Source of the DNA: Dactylosporangium fulvum
Lineage (GTDB): Bacteria; Actinomycetota; Actinomycetes; Mycobacteriales; Micromonosporaceae
Direction of reading: 5' to 3'
Length of the DNA: 64,000 nt
Assembly (NCBI RefSeq): GCF_025137375.1
Contig: NZ_CP073720.1
Coordinates: 4,240,501 to 4,304,500 of the forward strand
Shown here piece by piece: positions 32,303 to 41,807 of this stretch. The translations under genes were made by a program, and so were the position numbers. The number at the start of each line of letters is the position of its first letter. Position 1 is the first letter of the stretch. Below the pieces are notes generated by a model. The model was not told the origin of the DNA, made no database searches, and saw nothing but the letters and a program-made list of their open reading frames with translations.

Positions 32303-33700
32303 CTAGTGGGACGCCACGAGGAGTGTGTCAGCGCTGCTGCCGGTCGTCACCTTGTCCACCGGCTTGAACGTAGTCCCTGCGACGCGGACCGACTCGACCG
32401 TGTCGTGATCGTCGAAGGCGAACTCGACCGATTCGCCGGTTCCGAACGAGCCGTTGACGCGAGGGAACTTGAACGTGGTCGGGCCCGCCTGGGCGAGCGG
32501 GAGTGCGCCGTCGAGTGGGTCGGCGTTGGCCGGCCAGATCATCGTGAGCCGGCCGTCGAGGACAGCCATGTCCACCACGTCCCAGATGCTCGCGTACCGG
32601 CCGGCGAATCGCTGGAGCTCGCTCGTGGTCGTGTCGTCGCCGGGGAGGTTGCGGATGCCGCGGCGCATCAGGGCGATGACGCCCTTGCAGATGCCGATGG
32701 CAGCACCTTCGATGGCGTTGACGAGGACGGAGACGGCGACGCCCGTCTCGGGGTCCCAGAGCGTCTGACTCGTGTGCCCCGGGTAGTTGCCGCCGTGGCC
32801 GTACATCGGCTTCTCGTCGACGATCAGGGTTCGAACTCCGTACCCGTACGAGACGACGTCGGAGCAGGGGTCGCTGACGGGCAATTGGCTCGTGATCAGG
32901 AGCTGCCTGGACTCCTCGTTGAGGACCTTGCTGTCGTTGGAGAACAGCGATGCCGCGATGGTGACGAGTTCCTCCGCGGTGCTGTAGAACCCGGTGGCCG
33001 AGGCGAGGGCCTTGGTTTGCACGTCCTGGGCGACGCGGCTTCGCCGACGGCTGAGATTGTCGCTGCCGTGGCCGAGCGCGAGCGGGCCGTCGTAGCCGGG
33101 TTGCACGTCGGCCCCGGTTCGGGTGAGCCCGAGCCGCTCCACGAGGTTCTCACGCATGTAGTCGATGTAGGACTGCCCGGAAGCGCGTTCGACGATGATG
33201 CCCAGGAGTCCATATCCGATGTTGCTGTACTTGTACTCCGATTCGATGTCGGTGACCCCGAACGCGCGGCGAGCCATTCCGAGGAATTCCTGCGCGTCCG
33301 GGAACGCCTTCATGAACTGCCAGTAGTCGGCGTCGAGGCCGTCGCGGAGGATGCCGCCGCGGTGGGTGAGGAGGTGCCGGACGGTCACGCCGGCGGTCCC
33401 GTCCTGTTCGGCGAGTTCGGGGATCCATCGGGTGATTTTGTCGTCCAGGTCGAGGGCGCCGGTCTCGCGCAGCTGGAGTACCGCGATGGCGGTCATCATC
33501 TTGGAGTGCGATGCGATTCGGAACTGGTGGCTGGTCGTCAGTGGCGTCTGCGCCTGGGTGTCGTCGTACCCGATGGCGATGGTCGCTTGCACGCGTCCGT
33601 CCAGCCAGATCGCCGCCTGGAGTCCTGGAACGTTGGACGCCCAGGCGCGGTATCCGAGCCACTGCTTGATCTGGTCAAGCAACGGTCCGTAGCTGGTCAT
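32303..33700 (-). CDS. beta-lactamase-fold serine hydrolase (peptidase-like)
   Basis: This 465-residue protein of the class C beta-lactamase/DD-peptidase superfamily has the nucleophile motif SHSK (S64, K67), the second motif YSN (Y158-N160) and the third motif HGG (302-304), all intact. A C-terminal ~110-residue beta-rich extension follows. There is no signal peptide, so it should act in the cytoplasm. Its ATG overlaps the stop of the DppC permease by four bases. Most likely it hydrolyses D-amino acid or otherwise modified peptides after import; exact substrate is unknown. Confidence 0.85.
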   Translation of the reverse strand: MTSYGPLLDQIKQWLGYRAWASNVPGLQAAIWLDGRVQATIAIGYDDTQAQTPLTTSHQFRIASHSKMMTAIAVLQLRETGALDLDDKITRWIPELAEQDGTAGVTVRHLLTHRGGILRDGLDADYWQFMKAFPDAQEFLGMARRAFGVTDIESEYKYSNIGYGLLGIIVERASGQSYIDYMRENLVERLGLTRTGADVQPGYDGPLALGHGSDNLSRRRSRVAQDVQTKALASATGFYSTAEELVTIAASLFSNDSKVLNEESRQLLITSQLPVSDPCSDVVSYGYGVRTLIVDEKPMYGHGGNYPGHTSQTLWDPETGVAVSVLVNAIEGAAIGICKGVIALMRRGIRNLPGDDTTTSELQRFAGRYASIWDVVDMAVLDGRLTMIWPANADPLDGALPLAQAGPTTFKFPRVNGSFGTGESVEFAFDDHDTVESVRVAGTTFKPVDKVTTGSSADTLLVASH

Positions 33701-34593
33701 GCGTGCTCCTGCTTTGGGTCGAGGGCGGCTCTGAGGCTGTCACCGAGGGTGATGATGCACAGGACGGTGACTGCCAGGAACGTGGCGGGGTAGATCAGAA
33801 GGTGCGGGTGCTGCTGGAACGACGATTGTGCTGCGGCCAGTTGCAGACCCCACGAGATGGTGGGTGGCTGGAGGCCGACACCGAGGTACGTCAGTGACGA
33901 TTCGGCGACGATGATGGCGCCGACGGTTGTGGTGGCGACGACGACGAGCGGTGCGATCGAGTTCGCGAGCACGTATCTGGTCGAGAGTCGCCAGGTGCTG
34001 ATCCCGATGAGGCGGCCAGCAGCGACGTAGTCGAGCGCTCGGACCGAACGGACCGAGGATCTGACGAGGCGCGCCATCATCGGCCACGCGAACAGCGCGA
34101 GGATGACGGACACGGACGCCACGTTGCGCTGCCGCACCGTGCTGAGCAGGACGATCGCGCCGAGGAGGAACGGGAACCCGAGGCAGATGTCCATGATGCG
34201 TGACACGAAAGCGTCGACGACGCCAGGGATACTGCCGGCGATGGTGCCCGCGATTGCCGCGGTGAGCGTTGCGAGCGTTGTTGTCAGGAATCCGATGGAG
34301 ATCGAAGTCCTGGTGCCGTAGATGACGTTCGCGTAGACGTCGCAGCCTTGCACGTCGCGCCCGAACGGGTGCCCTGCGCTGGGTCCCGCCGCGCTGTTCA
34401 GGAGATCGCAGGCGCGTGGGTCGGCGTGGCCGAAGAAGCCGGCCGCCCAGCCGGGGAAGATCGAGACGACGAAGAGGCCCAGGAGCACGATTGCCGGGAT
34501 CACGAATCCGGGCTTGCGGAGCAGGGTCCGCCAGAGTGCGCGTGGGCGCGGGCTGAAGTCGAGGTCTTCTGCCGGTTGCAGCAGAGTGGTCAT
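33697..34593 (-). CDS. peptide ABC transporter permease, DppC/OppC type
   Basis: This ~298-residue inner-membrane permease begins MTTLLQPAEDLDFSPRPRAL. It has an N-terminal TM, the short extracellular HPFGRDVQGCDVYANVIYGT typical of DppC and the cytoplasmic EAA-type loop around RLIGISTWRLSTRYVLANSI. ATG 34593 lies one base after the DppB stop; an in-frame GTG at 34602 would overlap. Forms the channel with the DppB-type subunit. Confidence 0.93.
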   Translation of the reverse strand: MTTLLQPAEDLDFSPRPRALWRTLLRKPGFVIPAIVLLGLFVVSIFPGWAAGFFGHADPRACDLLNSAAGPSAGHPFGRDVQGCDVYANVIYGTRTSISIGFLTTTLATLTAAIAGTIAGSIPGVVDAFVSRIMDICLGFPFLLGAIVLLSTVRQRNVASVSVILALFAWPMMARLVRSSVRSVRALDYVAAGRLIGISTWRLSTRYVLANSIAPLVVVATTTVGAIIVAESSLTYLGVGLQPPTISWGLQLAAAQSSFQQHPHLLIYPATFLAVTVLCIITLGDSLRAALDPKQEHA

Positions 34594-34594
34594 T

Positions 34595-35527
34595 TCAGGC
34601 ACCTCGAGTTCGCGGGTCGAGTGCGGCTTGGATGATGTCCACGATGATGCTCGTCACGAGGAAGATCAGGATCAGTGCGGTGGCGATGCCCACGACGGTC
34701 GGGCCTTGCTGGGTCCGGATCGAGGTGAAGAGCAGGTTGCCGATGCCGGGCAGGTTGAAGATTCCTTCGACGACGACGGCCCCGCCGAGCAGGTAGCCGA
34801 GGTCGGTGGCGAGGAACGTGACGGTGGGAATCATCGAGTTCCGCATCACGTGCTTGCCGATGAGGCTGGTGGGCGGGACTCCCCGGGCCTTGGCGGCGCG
34901 GATGTAGTCGGAGTGCAGGCTGTTGATCATGCTTTCGCGGGTCAGCCGGGATACTGCGGCCAGTCCGAACGCGGCGATCACGAGGGAGGGCAGCAGGTAG
35001 GCGCGAGGCCAGCCTTCTGTTGTGCCGGCGATGGGGAACATGTGCCACTTGACGCCGAACACCAGCTGGCAGGTCACTCCGACGACGAAGACGGGGACGG
35101 CGCTGAGCAGGACGGTCCCGGCGAGGATGCCTTTGTCGATCCAGGTGCCGCGCTTGACCGCGGCGATCGCGCCGAGCCCGATTCCGATGAGGAGCTCCAA
35201 GAGCCAGGCGGTCGACGCCAGTGCGATCGTGACCGGCCACCGCGACGCCATCTCCGAGCGGACGCTGTCGCCCGCGAACGTGGTCCCGAAGTCGAGGTGC
35301 AGCAGGTCCTTGAGGTAGTCCAGGTACCGCTGCCACAGCGGTTCGTCGAGGTGGTACTTGGCCCGCAGTGCCTCCATCACGTTTGCCGGGAGCGGGCGGT
35401 CGCCGGCCAGTGATGCGACCGGGTCGCCCGGCAGGGCGTAGACCGCGGCGTAGATGAGGAAGGTGACCCCGAAGAACACAATGAGGAACTCGAGCAGCCG
35501 CCGAGCTATCGCTTTGGTCATCGTCAT
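34595..35527 (-). CDS. peptide ABC transporter permease, DppB/OppB type
   Basis: This 310-residue permease begins MTMTKAIARRLLEFLIVFFG. It has the usual N-terminal helix plus extracellular domain (DEPLWQRYLDYLKDLLHLDF), then five helices with the EAA loop DYIRAAKARGVPPTSLIGKH. It pairs with DppC. A long hairpin (35557-35597) separates it from the binding-protein gene and may cause the usual excess of binding protein over channel. Confidence 0.94.
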   Translation of the reverse strand: MTMTKAIARRLLEFLIVFFGVTFLIYAAVYALPGDPVASLAGDRPLPANVMEALRAKYHLDEPLWQRYLDYLKDLLHLDFGTTFAGDSVRSEMASRWPVTIALASTAWLLELLIGIGLGAIAAVKRGTWIDKGILAGTVLLSAVPVFVVGVTCQLVFGVKWHMFPIAGTTEGWPRAYLLPSLVIAAFGLAAVSRLTRESMINSLHSDYIRAAKARGVPPTSLIGKHVMRNSMIPTVTFLATDLGYLLGGAVVVEGIFNLPGIGNLLFTSIRTQQGPTVVGIATALILIFLVTSIIVDIIQAALDPRTRGA

Positions 35528-35556
35528 CGGGTTCCCGTTCCGTGGTCTCTTCTGGT

Positions 35557-35597
35557 CTGCTCTGGCCGACGGTTGGTCGGGACGTCGGCCAGAGCAG
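35557..35597 (-). terminator. intra-operon hairpin after the solute-binding protein gene
   Basis: CTGCTCTGGCCGAC (35557-35570) pairs with GTCGGCCAGAGCAG (35584-35597), a 14-pair stem with 13-base loop. It lies between the binding-protein stop and the DppB start; it is likely a partial terminator or mRNA-stabilising element. Confidence 0.7.
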
Positions 35598-35618
35598 CTT
35601 TCCTGGGGCGATGGTTCG

Positions 35619-37223
35619 CTACTTGCTGACGCTCAGTTGAGCGAGGATGGGAACGCCCAGCGATGCGGTCATCTTGGTGATCTTCGGGCTCGTGACATAG
35701 ACGTACTTGGAGAAGAACGTCGGCACGACGGGCAGGTCGGCCTTGAGGACTTCCTGAGCCTGCTTGTACGCGGCGTTCACCTGGCTCTCGGTGGACGCCT
35801 GCTCTGCCGCGGCAAGGGCGCTGTCGACGGCCGGGTTGGTGTAGTAGCCGGTGTAGACGTTGCCTGTTCCGGCCTTGGTGAACAGTTGCCGGAGGGTGTT
35901 CTGCTGGCTGGAGTACAGCGCACCCCAGGTTCCGAAGTGCGGTCCTGCCACGGTCTTGCCCTCGACCGCGGAGTAGAAGTCGGACCAGCCGGTGGTCGGC
36001 TTGGCTACCGCTTCGACTCCGAGGTTCTGGCGGACCTGGTTGGCGTAGGCCTTGTACAGGTCGTCCACGTTGTACCCGCCGGGGTAGACGAAGGTGATGG
36101 TGCCGTTGAAGCCGCCGGCTTCAGCGAGAAGCTTCTTGGCCTCGGTGGGGTCGAACTTCACCTCGTCGTTGAGCAGCCCCTCGGGAGTCCCGGCCTCAGC
36201 CGGGGGAGTGAAGGCGGTTGCCGGGTCGTACAGGCCGCCGAAGATCGCCTTGTTGACGGCGGCTCGGTCGATCGACATGGAGATGGCCTGGCGGACCCGC
36301 TTGTCGGCGTAGCGTGGGTCCCACAGCGGAAAGCCGAGGTAGTCGATGCTCGGGGCGTCGTTGGCCCAGACCCGGTTTCCGAAGTCGTTCTTCGCGGCGC
36401 CGAACTTGGCCGGGGCGATGTTGGCGATGTCGGCCTGGCCGGCGAGCACATCGGTGTAGGCGGTTGCGTTGTCGGTGTACGGCCGGAAGGTGATGGTGTC
36501 GGCCTTGCCCTTCGGGCCCTTGTAGGCCTCGTACCGCTTGATGGTGTACTCCTTGCCCGGCTTGGTGGGAGCTGCCATCTGGTAAGGGCCGTTGCCGATC
36601 GGCTCGTCGGCGTACTTCTGCATGTCGGAGTAGGCCGATTCGGGCATCGGGTAGAAGCCGGTCTGCATCTGGGACAGCTGGGACGGGAACTGGCTGTCGG
36701 CCGACTTGAGCTGGACGGTGAAGGTCAGGTTGTCGACGACCTTCAGGCCGCTCATCTCCTTGGTCGCGGGCTTGTCCGTGGCGGAGTTGAGGTCGTAGCC
36801 GACGATGTTGGAGAGTTCGCCGCTGTTCTCGAAGGCGTTGGGGCCGTAGGCGACGTAGTTCCAGGCGTCGACGAAGGACTTGGCGGTGACCGGCTCGCCG
36901 TTGTGGAAGGCCCAGCCGTCCCTCAGCCGGATCCTCCAGAGCGTCTGGTCGTCGCTGTTGATCGAGTCGGCCTGGAGGTTGGTCAGGCTGCCGTCGGGCT
37001 CGACCCAGGTGAGCGACGCGAAGAGCGGGATCACCTGAGCGAAGCCCCCCAGAACGCGGCCTGGAACGAGTGTGTCAGGTACGCCTGCGTAGATGAAGGA
37101 GCCTCCGGCGGCGCCGTTCGAATCGCCGCCGTCCTTCGAGGACCCCGATGTACAGCCAGCGAGGAGAGACACCGACGCGATCGTGGCCGTTGCGGCCATC
37201 AAGAAACGGCGACAGGAGCCCAT
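35619..37223 (-). CDS. peptide ABC transporter solute-binding lipoprotein (SBP_bac_5)
   Basis: This 534-residue protein begins MGSCRRFLMAATATIASVSL with lipobox LLAGC, so it is anchored outside the membrane. It is family 5 by pattern: SLTWVEPDGSLTNLQADSIN near the N-terminus, WRIRLRDGWAFHNGEPVTAK, and WDPRYADKRVRQAISMSIDR. It captures peptides for the transporter. The start ATG 37223 is preceded by AGAAGGA. First gene of the operon. The binding pocket cannot be predicted from sequence by eye. Confidence 0.94.
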   Translation of the reverse strand: MGSCRRFLMAATATIASVSLLAGCTSGSSKDGGDSNGAAGGSFIYAGVPDTLVPGRVLGGFAQVIPLFASLTWVEPDGSLTNLQADSINSDDQTLWRIRLRDGWAFHNGEPVTAKSFVDAWNYVAYGPNAFENSGELSNIVGYDLNSATDKPATKEMSGLKVVDNLTFTVQLKSADSQFPSQLSQMQTGFYPMPESAYSDMQKYADEPIGNGPYQMAAPTKPGKEYTIKRYEAYKGPKGKADTITFRPYTDNATAYTDVLAGQADIANIAPAKFGAAKNDFGNRVWANDAPSIDYLGFPLWDPRYADKRVRQAISMSIDRAAVNKAIFGGLYDPATAFTPPAEAGTPEGLLNDEVKFDPTEAKKLLAEAGGFNGTITFVYPGGYNVDDLYKAYANQVRQNLGVEAVAKPTTGWSDFYSAVEGKTVAGPHFGTWGALYSSQQNTLRQLFTKAGTGNVYTGYYTNPAVDSALAAAEQASTESQVNAAYKQAQEVLKADLPVVPTFFSKYVYVTSPKITKMTASLGVPILAQLSVSK

Positions 37224-37633
37224 GCGCAGTCCTTCTGGTGATGAGGTGGGTGTCACACGCCCGAGGTGTTGGAGAGAGCATGCACCCCTGTGAACTCAAT
37301 TGCAACTGAAAGTTTTGAAAATTCAGTAGCTACTTGGATCTGGGCGGACGGGTGCCACGCGCCGTGCGGGCGGGGTGTACGTGGCCGCGGGTCACGATCG
37401 GGATCCTTGTGCCTGCCAGCGCGTTCGGCCCGCTGCCGGCCCGGATGCGGCCGCAGGCGCACCGCTTCGGTCACCGGCCGTCGAGGTTGCGGACCGGCGG
37501 TGTTCGACGGCGGCCAGGATGAGCATGTGGGGGCAGGCGGGCGGCATTGACAGTGAGGACGGGCTGAGGGCAGCCACCGGGTGGTTGTCGGTGGTCGCCG
37601 TAGGCAGTGACGCGACTGCGGGCGGTATTGACT
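37224..37633. other. control region of the peptide operon
   Basis: This 410-base gap holds no gene. An AT-rich island at 37291-37330 stands out from the flanking GC-rich DNA and includes the inverted repeat ACTGAA...TTCAGT (37305-37310 and 37322-37327, 11-base spacer) and a CAATTG palindrome just beside it. It is the likely promoter/operator of the minus-strand peptide operon. Confidence 0.5.
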
Positions 37634-38881
37634 TCAGTGGGCTCGGCGGAAGGCCGCTGCCGACTGCGGGCGCGCTGCCGGCGCCAGGCGTGGTGAGACG
37701 AGCAGCAGCGCCAGCCCGGCCACGCACAGCGCCGCGCCGAAGGCGTAGGCCGTGCGGTAGCCGAAGTGCGCCGCCACGCCGAGCAGCGGGCCGGCGAAGA
37801 TCGCGGACAGCGGAAGCGCGTTGCCCGCGAGGGTGGCGGCGCGGCCGGGCTGGGCGGGCAGCAGCTCCTGGACGTATGAGATGCTCAGGCCGCCGACGGC
37901 GGCGATGAGGCCCGCGTTGAGCAGCTGCAGCGCCGCGACCTGCCAGCTGGCCGTCGTGGCGGTGACCAGACCGTAGTACAGCGCACCGAGGCCGGCGCCG
38001 ATGACGATGAGCGGCCGAAGCGGCCACTTCGTCGACAATGCGCCGAAGGCGAGCATCAGCGGGATCTCCAGCGCCGCGCACAGGCCGAGCACCAGGCCGG
38101 CATAGCTGACGTCGGTGTGCAGCACGTGGCCCAGGAACAGCGGCATGGCCTGGATGCCGAGCACGCCGGCGCCCTGCAGCAGGGCCAGCGCCGCCACCAC
38201 GCGCAGGACGCTGAGGCGCGACGCTTCCATCGGCGGCTCGACGGGCGGGGCGGCGGCGTCCGGGGCCGGTGCCGGGCCGACCTCGTCGAGCCAGCACAGG
38301 ACCACGACCGCGGCCACGGCGTACGTCAGCGCCGCGGTGAGGTACAGCAGCCGGAAGCCACCCAGCTCGACCAGCAGCGCCGCGACCGGCGGGCCGGCGA
38401 CCCACGCGATCGAGAACACCATCCGCAGGGTGCTGATCGACATCGCGGCCCTGGTTGAGCCGCGCCGCTGGAGCACCTCCCGCGCGTAGGCGAACGCCTG
38501 CGGGAACAGGGCGCCGCTGACCGCGGTGACGGTGACGGTGAGCGCGAGCAGCACCCAGTAGTCCCGGACGAACGCGGTCAGGATCGACCCGGCGCAGCCC
38601 GCGGACGCGGCGGTGAGCAGCAGCGTGCGGCGTATCGAGCGGCGGTCCGAGAGCCATCCGATGAGCGTCGACGACACGACCATCGACAGCGGCCCGGCGA
38701 CGAGGAACACGGCGACCCGGACCGGGTCGGCGCGCACGGCCGTGCTCAGGAACAGCGAGACGAACGGCCCGACGACGGCGGTGGAGAGCCCGACGAAGAA
38801 GAACATGAACCCGAGCGGTACGAGGGCTCGTCCGGTCTGCTGAACGGTGCTGCGCGCGGCGAACCGGACCCCAGAATCCAC
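37634..38881 (-). CDS. MFS transporter of the sugar-efflux (SET) type
   Basis: This 415-residue, 12-TM protein begins MDSGVRFAARSTVQQTGRAL. The arrangement SLFLSTAVRADPVRVAVFLV, GWLSDRRSIRRTLLLTAAS and the central acidic/proline-rich cytoplasmic loop (PAPAPDAAAPPVEPPMEAS) matches SET-family sugar/drug exporters. Native substrate is uncertain. It is a single gene divergent from the GGDEF-EAL gene with ~190 bases between the starts. Confidence 0.78.
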   Translation of the reverse strand: MDSGVRFAARSTVQQTGRALVPLGFMFFFVGLSTAVVGPFVSLFLSTAVRADPVRVAVFLVAGPLSMVVSSTLIGWLSDRRSIRRTLLLTAASAGCAGSILTAFVRDYWVLLALTVTVTAVSGALFPQAFAYAREVLQRRGSTRAAMSISTLRMVFSIAWVAGPPVAALLVELGGFRLLYLTAALTYAVAAVVVLCWLDEVGPAPAPDAAAPPVEPPMEASRLSVLRVVAALALLQGAGVLGIQAMPLFLGHVLHTDVSYAGLVLGLCAALEIPLMLAFGALSTKWPLRPLIVIGAGLGALYYGLVTATTASWQVAALQLLNAGLIAAVGGLSISYVQELLPAQPGRAATLAGNALPLSAIFAGPLLGVAAHFGYRTAYAFGAALCVAGLALLLVSPRLAPAARPQSAAAFRRAH

Positions 38882-39069
38882 AGGTCGTCACCATACTCGC
38901 GGATGATCGCCGGAGGCTGTGATCAGCGTGGCATGCGACGATGCCCACAGGAGGTGGCGTCGTGATCGAGCGTATGCGCCGGTGCATGACCCACGTCAAG
39001 TCCTGATCCCCTCAGGCAGCCCCCGGCCCGGTCGATCTGAGGTCTTGAGTCGACGGGAAGGGCCTGAGG

Positions 39070-41346
39070 ATGGGTGTACTGTGGGGGCGGTCCGGCCGTG
39101 CCTCCGGGCTCATGCTGACGTCCGCCGCCGTCCTTTTCGTCAGTGTTGTCTGGTTCGCGGTGAACCTGGTGCGGCCGGTGGGGCCGCAGGTGCTGCTCTG
39201 GCTGCCGACACCGATCGGTGCGGTGGTGCTCACGGCCGTATTCCGACGCACCGCCCGTACCGCCGAACTCTCCGAACCCACGAGGCGCTTCTGGCGGCAT
39301 CTGAGCTACGCGGTGGTCCTGGTCGGGATCGCGGCCACGTCGCAGGCCGTCGACATGCTGCTGCACCCGGGCCGCGACGACGACTACAACGGGCCGGTCC
39401 TGCTCGTCCTCGACACCATCGCCATCGCGGTGATCGTCTATGCGCTGTACCGGCTGCCGTTCGGCTCGCTGACGCCGGGCGAGCGGCTGCGGGTGGCACT
39501 CGACGGCGGTACCGTCGTCGCGGGCGCCGCCGTGTTCATCTGGCACTTCCAGACCAGCCGGGCCGAGGGCGGTTCGGCGGTCGTCGCCTCGCTGGTCCTC
39601 ACGGTGCTGTCCCTGACCGTCGTCCTCGCGGTCGCCAAGTTCGTCCTGTCCGGATACGAGTTCATCGACCGGTCCGCGCTGCGCTGGCTCGCGTTCGCGA
39701 TCTTCTTCGGCGCGACGAGCCCGCTGGTGCAGCCGCTCCTGGATTCCGGGCATCCGCACCTGCTCCACACGCAGTACAGCATTCCGGCGGTGTTCTGCTT
39801 CGGTGCCTGGGCCGGTGAGCGGCAGCGCCGCGCCGCGACCGAGCCGCGCCGCCGGGTCGGGGCGGACGAGCGGCGGCCGTTCAGCTACGTGCCGTACGGC
39901 GCCGTCGTCGCCGTCGACGTCCTGCTCATCTTCGAGACGTGGTACGGCGACCACACCGACCTGCGGGTCGTCGTCGCCGGTGCGGTGGCCCTGACCACGC
40001 TGGTCGTGATCCGCCAGATCACCGCGTTTCGGGACAACGGCCGGCTCCTGGCCCGTCTCGACCACAACGCCACCCACGATGCGCTCACCCAGCTGCCGAA
40101 CCGGGTGCTGTTCGGCGAGCGCCTCCAGAAGGCCCTCGCCGCGCCGGGCAGCCACCCGGTCGCCGTCGCGCTCATCGACCTCGACGATTTCAAGGAGGTC
40201 AACGACACGCTCGGCCACGAGGTCGGCGACCAGCTGCTCATCGCGGTCGCGCAGCGACTCGGCGGCTGTGTCCGGGCCGGCGACACCGTGGCGCGCCTCG
40301 GCGGCGACGAGTTCGTCGTGGTCCTCGACGGCGCCGACCCGGCGGCCGCGGACCTGGCTGCCGAGCGGATGATCGCCGCGCTGGACCGGCCGGTGGTGGT
40401 CGACGGCCACGAGCTGCCGATCCGCGCGAGCATCGGGATCGCCGACGGCCGTACCGGCGACGAGAGCAGCGTACTGCTGCGGCAGGCCGACATCGCGATG
40501 TACGCGGCGAAGAAGGTGCCGGGCACCGTCCGCCTGCACTACGACTGCGGCATGACGGCCGTGCTGGTCGACGGCGGGCAGCTGCGCGCCGCGATCGACG
40601 GCGACCACCTGCGTGTGCACTTCCAGCCGATCGTGCCCCTCGGCGGTGGCCGCCCGACCGGCGTGGAGGCGCTGGTCCGCTGGCAGCATCCGGAGCACGG
40701 CCTGCTCACGCCGGACGTGTTCCTCCCGGCCGCCGAACGCACCGGCCTCATCGTGCCGATCGGCCGCTGGGTGCTGCGCACGGCGTGTCATCGGTTCGCC
40801 GAGTGGACGCTCACGCACGGCACCGCCGCCCCGGCTTCCCTCCACGTCAACGTCTCCGCCCGTGAGCTGCGCGAACCGGACTTCGCCGGGTTCGTCGCGG
40901 CGACCCTCGCCGAGTCCGGCGTCGCCGCGGAACGCCTCGTGGTGGAGATCGCCGAGACGGAGCTGATGCAGGCCCCGGCGCCGCTGACGGCCGTGCTGGC
41001 CGACCTGAAGGCGCTGGGGACTCGTATCTCGTTGGACGATTTCGGTATTGGCACCGCCTCGCTGACCCTGCTCCACGAGTACCCGTTCGACGAGGTCAAG
41101 CTCGACCGTTCGATCACACGGACGGCTGTCGACGGCCGGCCGTCGATGGCGGCGACCGTGCTGCAACTGGCGCGGGCGCTGGATCTGCACGCGGTCGCCG
41201 TGGGTGTGGAGCAGGCGCGGCAGGCCGATCGGCTGTGGTCGCTCGGATACCCGGCGGCGCAGGGGTATCTGTTCGCCCGGCCGCTGCCCGCCGAAGAGCT
41301 GGCCGTGTGGCTGACCGCGTGTGCCCAGGTGCCGATCACGGCGTGA
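39070..41346 (+). CDS. membrane GGDEF-EAL cyclic-di-GMP enzyme
   Basis: This 758-residue protein has about eight N-terminal hydrophobic segments (residues 1-310) and then a GGDEF domain with intact RLGGDEFVVV near residue 410. An EAL domain follows with intact GVEALVRWQHPEHG near 532, DDFGIGTASL and QGYLFARPLP. Both active-site signatures are preserved, so it could make or break cyclic-di-GMP. The RxxD inhibitory site before GGDEF is not obvious. In filamentous actinobacteria this messenger controls development through BldD; a specific role here is inference. Confidence 0.92.
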   Translation: MGVLWGRSGRASGLMLTSAAVLFVSVVWFAVNLVRPVGPQVLLWLPTPIGAVVLTAVFRRTARTAELSEPTRRFWRHLSYAVVLVGIAATSQAVDMLLHPGRDDDYNGPVLLVLDTIAIAVIVYALYRLPFGSLTPGERLRVALDGGTVVAGAAVFIWHFQTSRAEGGSAVVASLVLTVLSLTVVLAVAKFVLSGYEFIDRSALRWLAFAIFFGATSPLVQPLLDSGHPHLLHTQYSIPAVFCFGAWAGERQRRAATEPRRRVGADERRPFSYVPYGAVVAVDVLLIFETWYGDHTDLRVVVAGAVALTTLVVIRQITAFRDNGRLLARLDHNATHDALTQLPNRVLFGERLQKALAAPGSHPVAVALIDLDDFKEVNDTLGHEVGDQLLIAVAQRLGGCVRAGDTVARLGGDEFVVVLDGADPAAADLAAERMIAALDRPVVVDGHELPIRASIGIADGRTGDESSVLLRQADIAMYAAKKVPGTVRLHYDCGMTAVLVDGGQLRAAIDGDHLRVHFQPIVPLGGGRPTGVEALVRWQHPEHGLLTPDVFLPAAERTGLIVPIGRWVLRTACHRFAEWTLTHGTAAPASLHVNVSARELREPDFAGFVAATLAESGVAAERLVVEIAETELMQAPAPLTAVLADLKALGTRISLDDFGIGTASLTLLHEYPFDEVKLDRSITRTAVDGRPSMAATVLQLARALDLHAVAVGVEQARQADRLWSLGYPAAQGYLFARPLPAEELAVWLTACAQVPITA

Positions 41347-41397
41347 GCCGACCGGAACGGGGCGGCGGAAGCACGCGGAACCCGCTACAACTGGAAC

Positions 41398-41787
41398 ATG
41401 CGGTACACGCCACGGGAAGCGGTCGAGAAGACCGGCTTCAGCATCGACACGCTGCGGTATTACGAGCGGATCGGCCTGCTCGACGACATCAACCGCAACG
41501 CGGGCGGACAGCGGGTCTTCACCGACGACGACCTCGCCTGGCTGTTCATCCTGCGCTGCCTGCGCGACACCGGCATGCCGATCGCCCGGATGCAGCGCTA
41601 CGCCGAGCTGGCCCGCGGCGGCGACGCGACGTTCGCCGAGCGCGCCGAACTGCTCGAGCAGCACAACCAGGACATCGAACTGAAGATCGCGGCGCTCCGG
41701 GAGGAGCAGTCGAGGATCCAGCACAAGATCGAGTGGTACCGGCAGGAGCTGGCCGCGATGCCGTCGGCGTCGACGGCGAAGGCCTGA
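41398..41787 (+). CDS. MerR-family transcriptional regulator
   Basis: This 129-residue protein begins MRYTPREAVEKTGFSIDTLR. It has the MerR winged helix with YYERIGLLDDI and RVFTDDDLAWLFILRCLRDT, followed by a long dimerisation coiled coil (NQDIELKIAALREEQSRIQH). No metal-binding cysteines are present, so it belongs to the organic-ligand or redox/electrophile group next to aldo/keto reductases. It almost certainly acts at the palindrome 41810-41831 upstream of the reductase gene 58 bases away. Confidence 0.92.
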   Translation: MRYTPREAVEKTGFSIDTLRYYERIGLLDDINRNAGGQRVFTDDDLAWLFILRCLRDTGMPIARMQRYAELARGGDATFAERAELLEQHNQDIELKIAALREEQSRIQHKIEWYRQELAAMPSASTAKA

Positions 41788-41807
41788 CCCGTCATTTGAT
41801 CCGTTGC

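Noticed and set aside
37392..38999. A 535-codon minus-strand frame overlapping the sugar-efflux MFS gene
   Set aside because: The parallel frame at 37634-38881 encodes a 12-TM transporter with family motifs; the other frame is R/G-rich.
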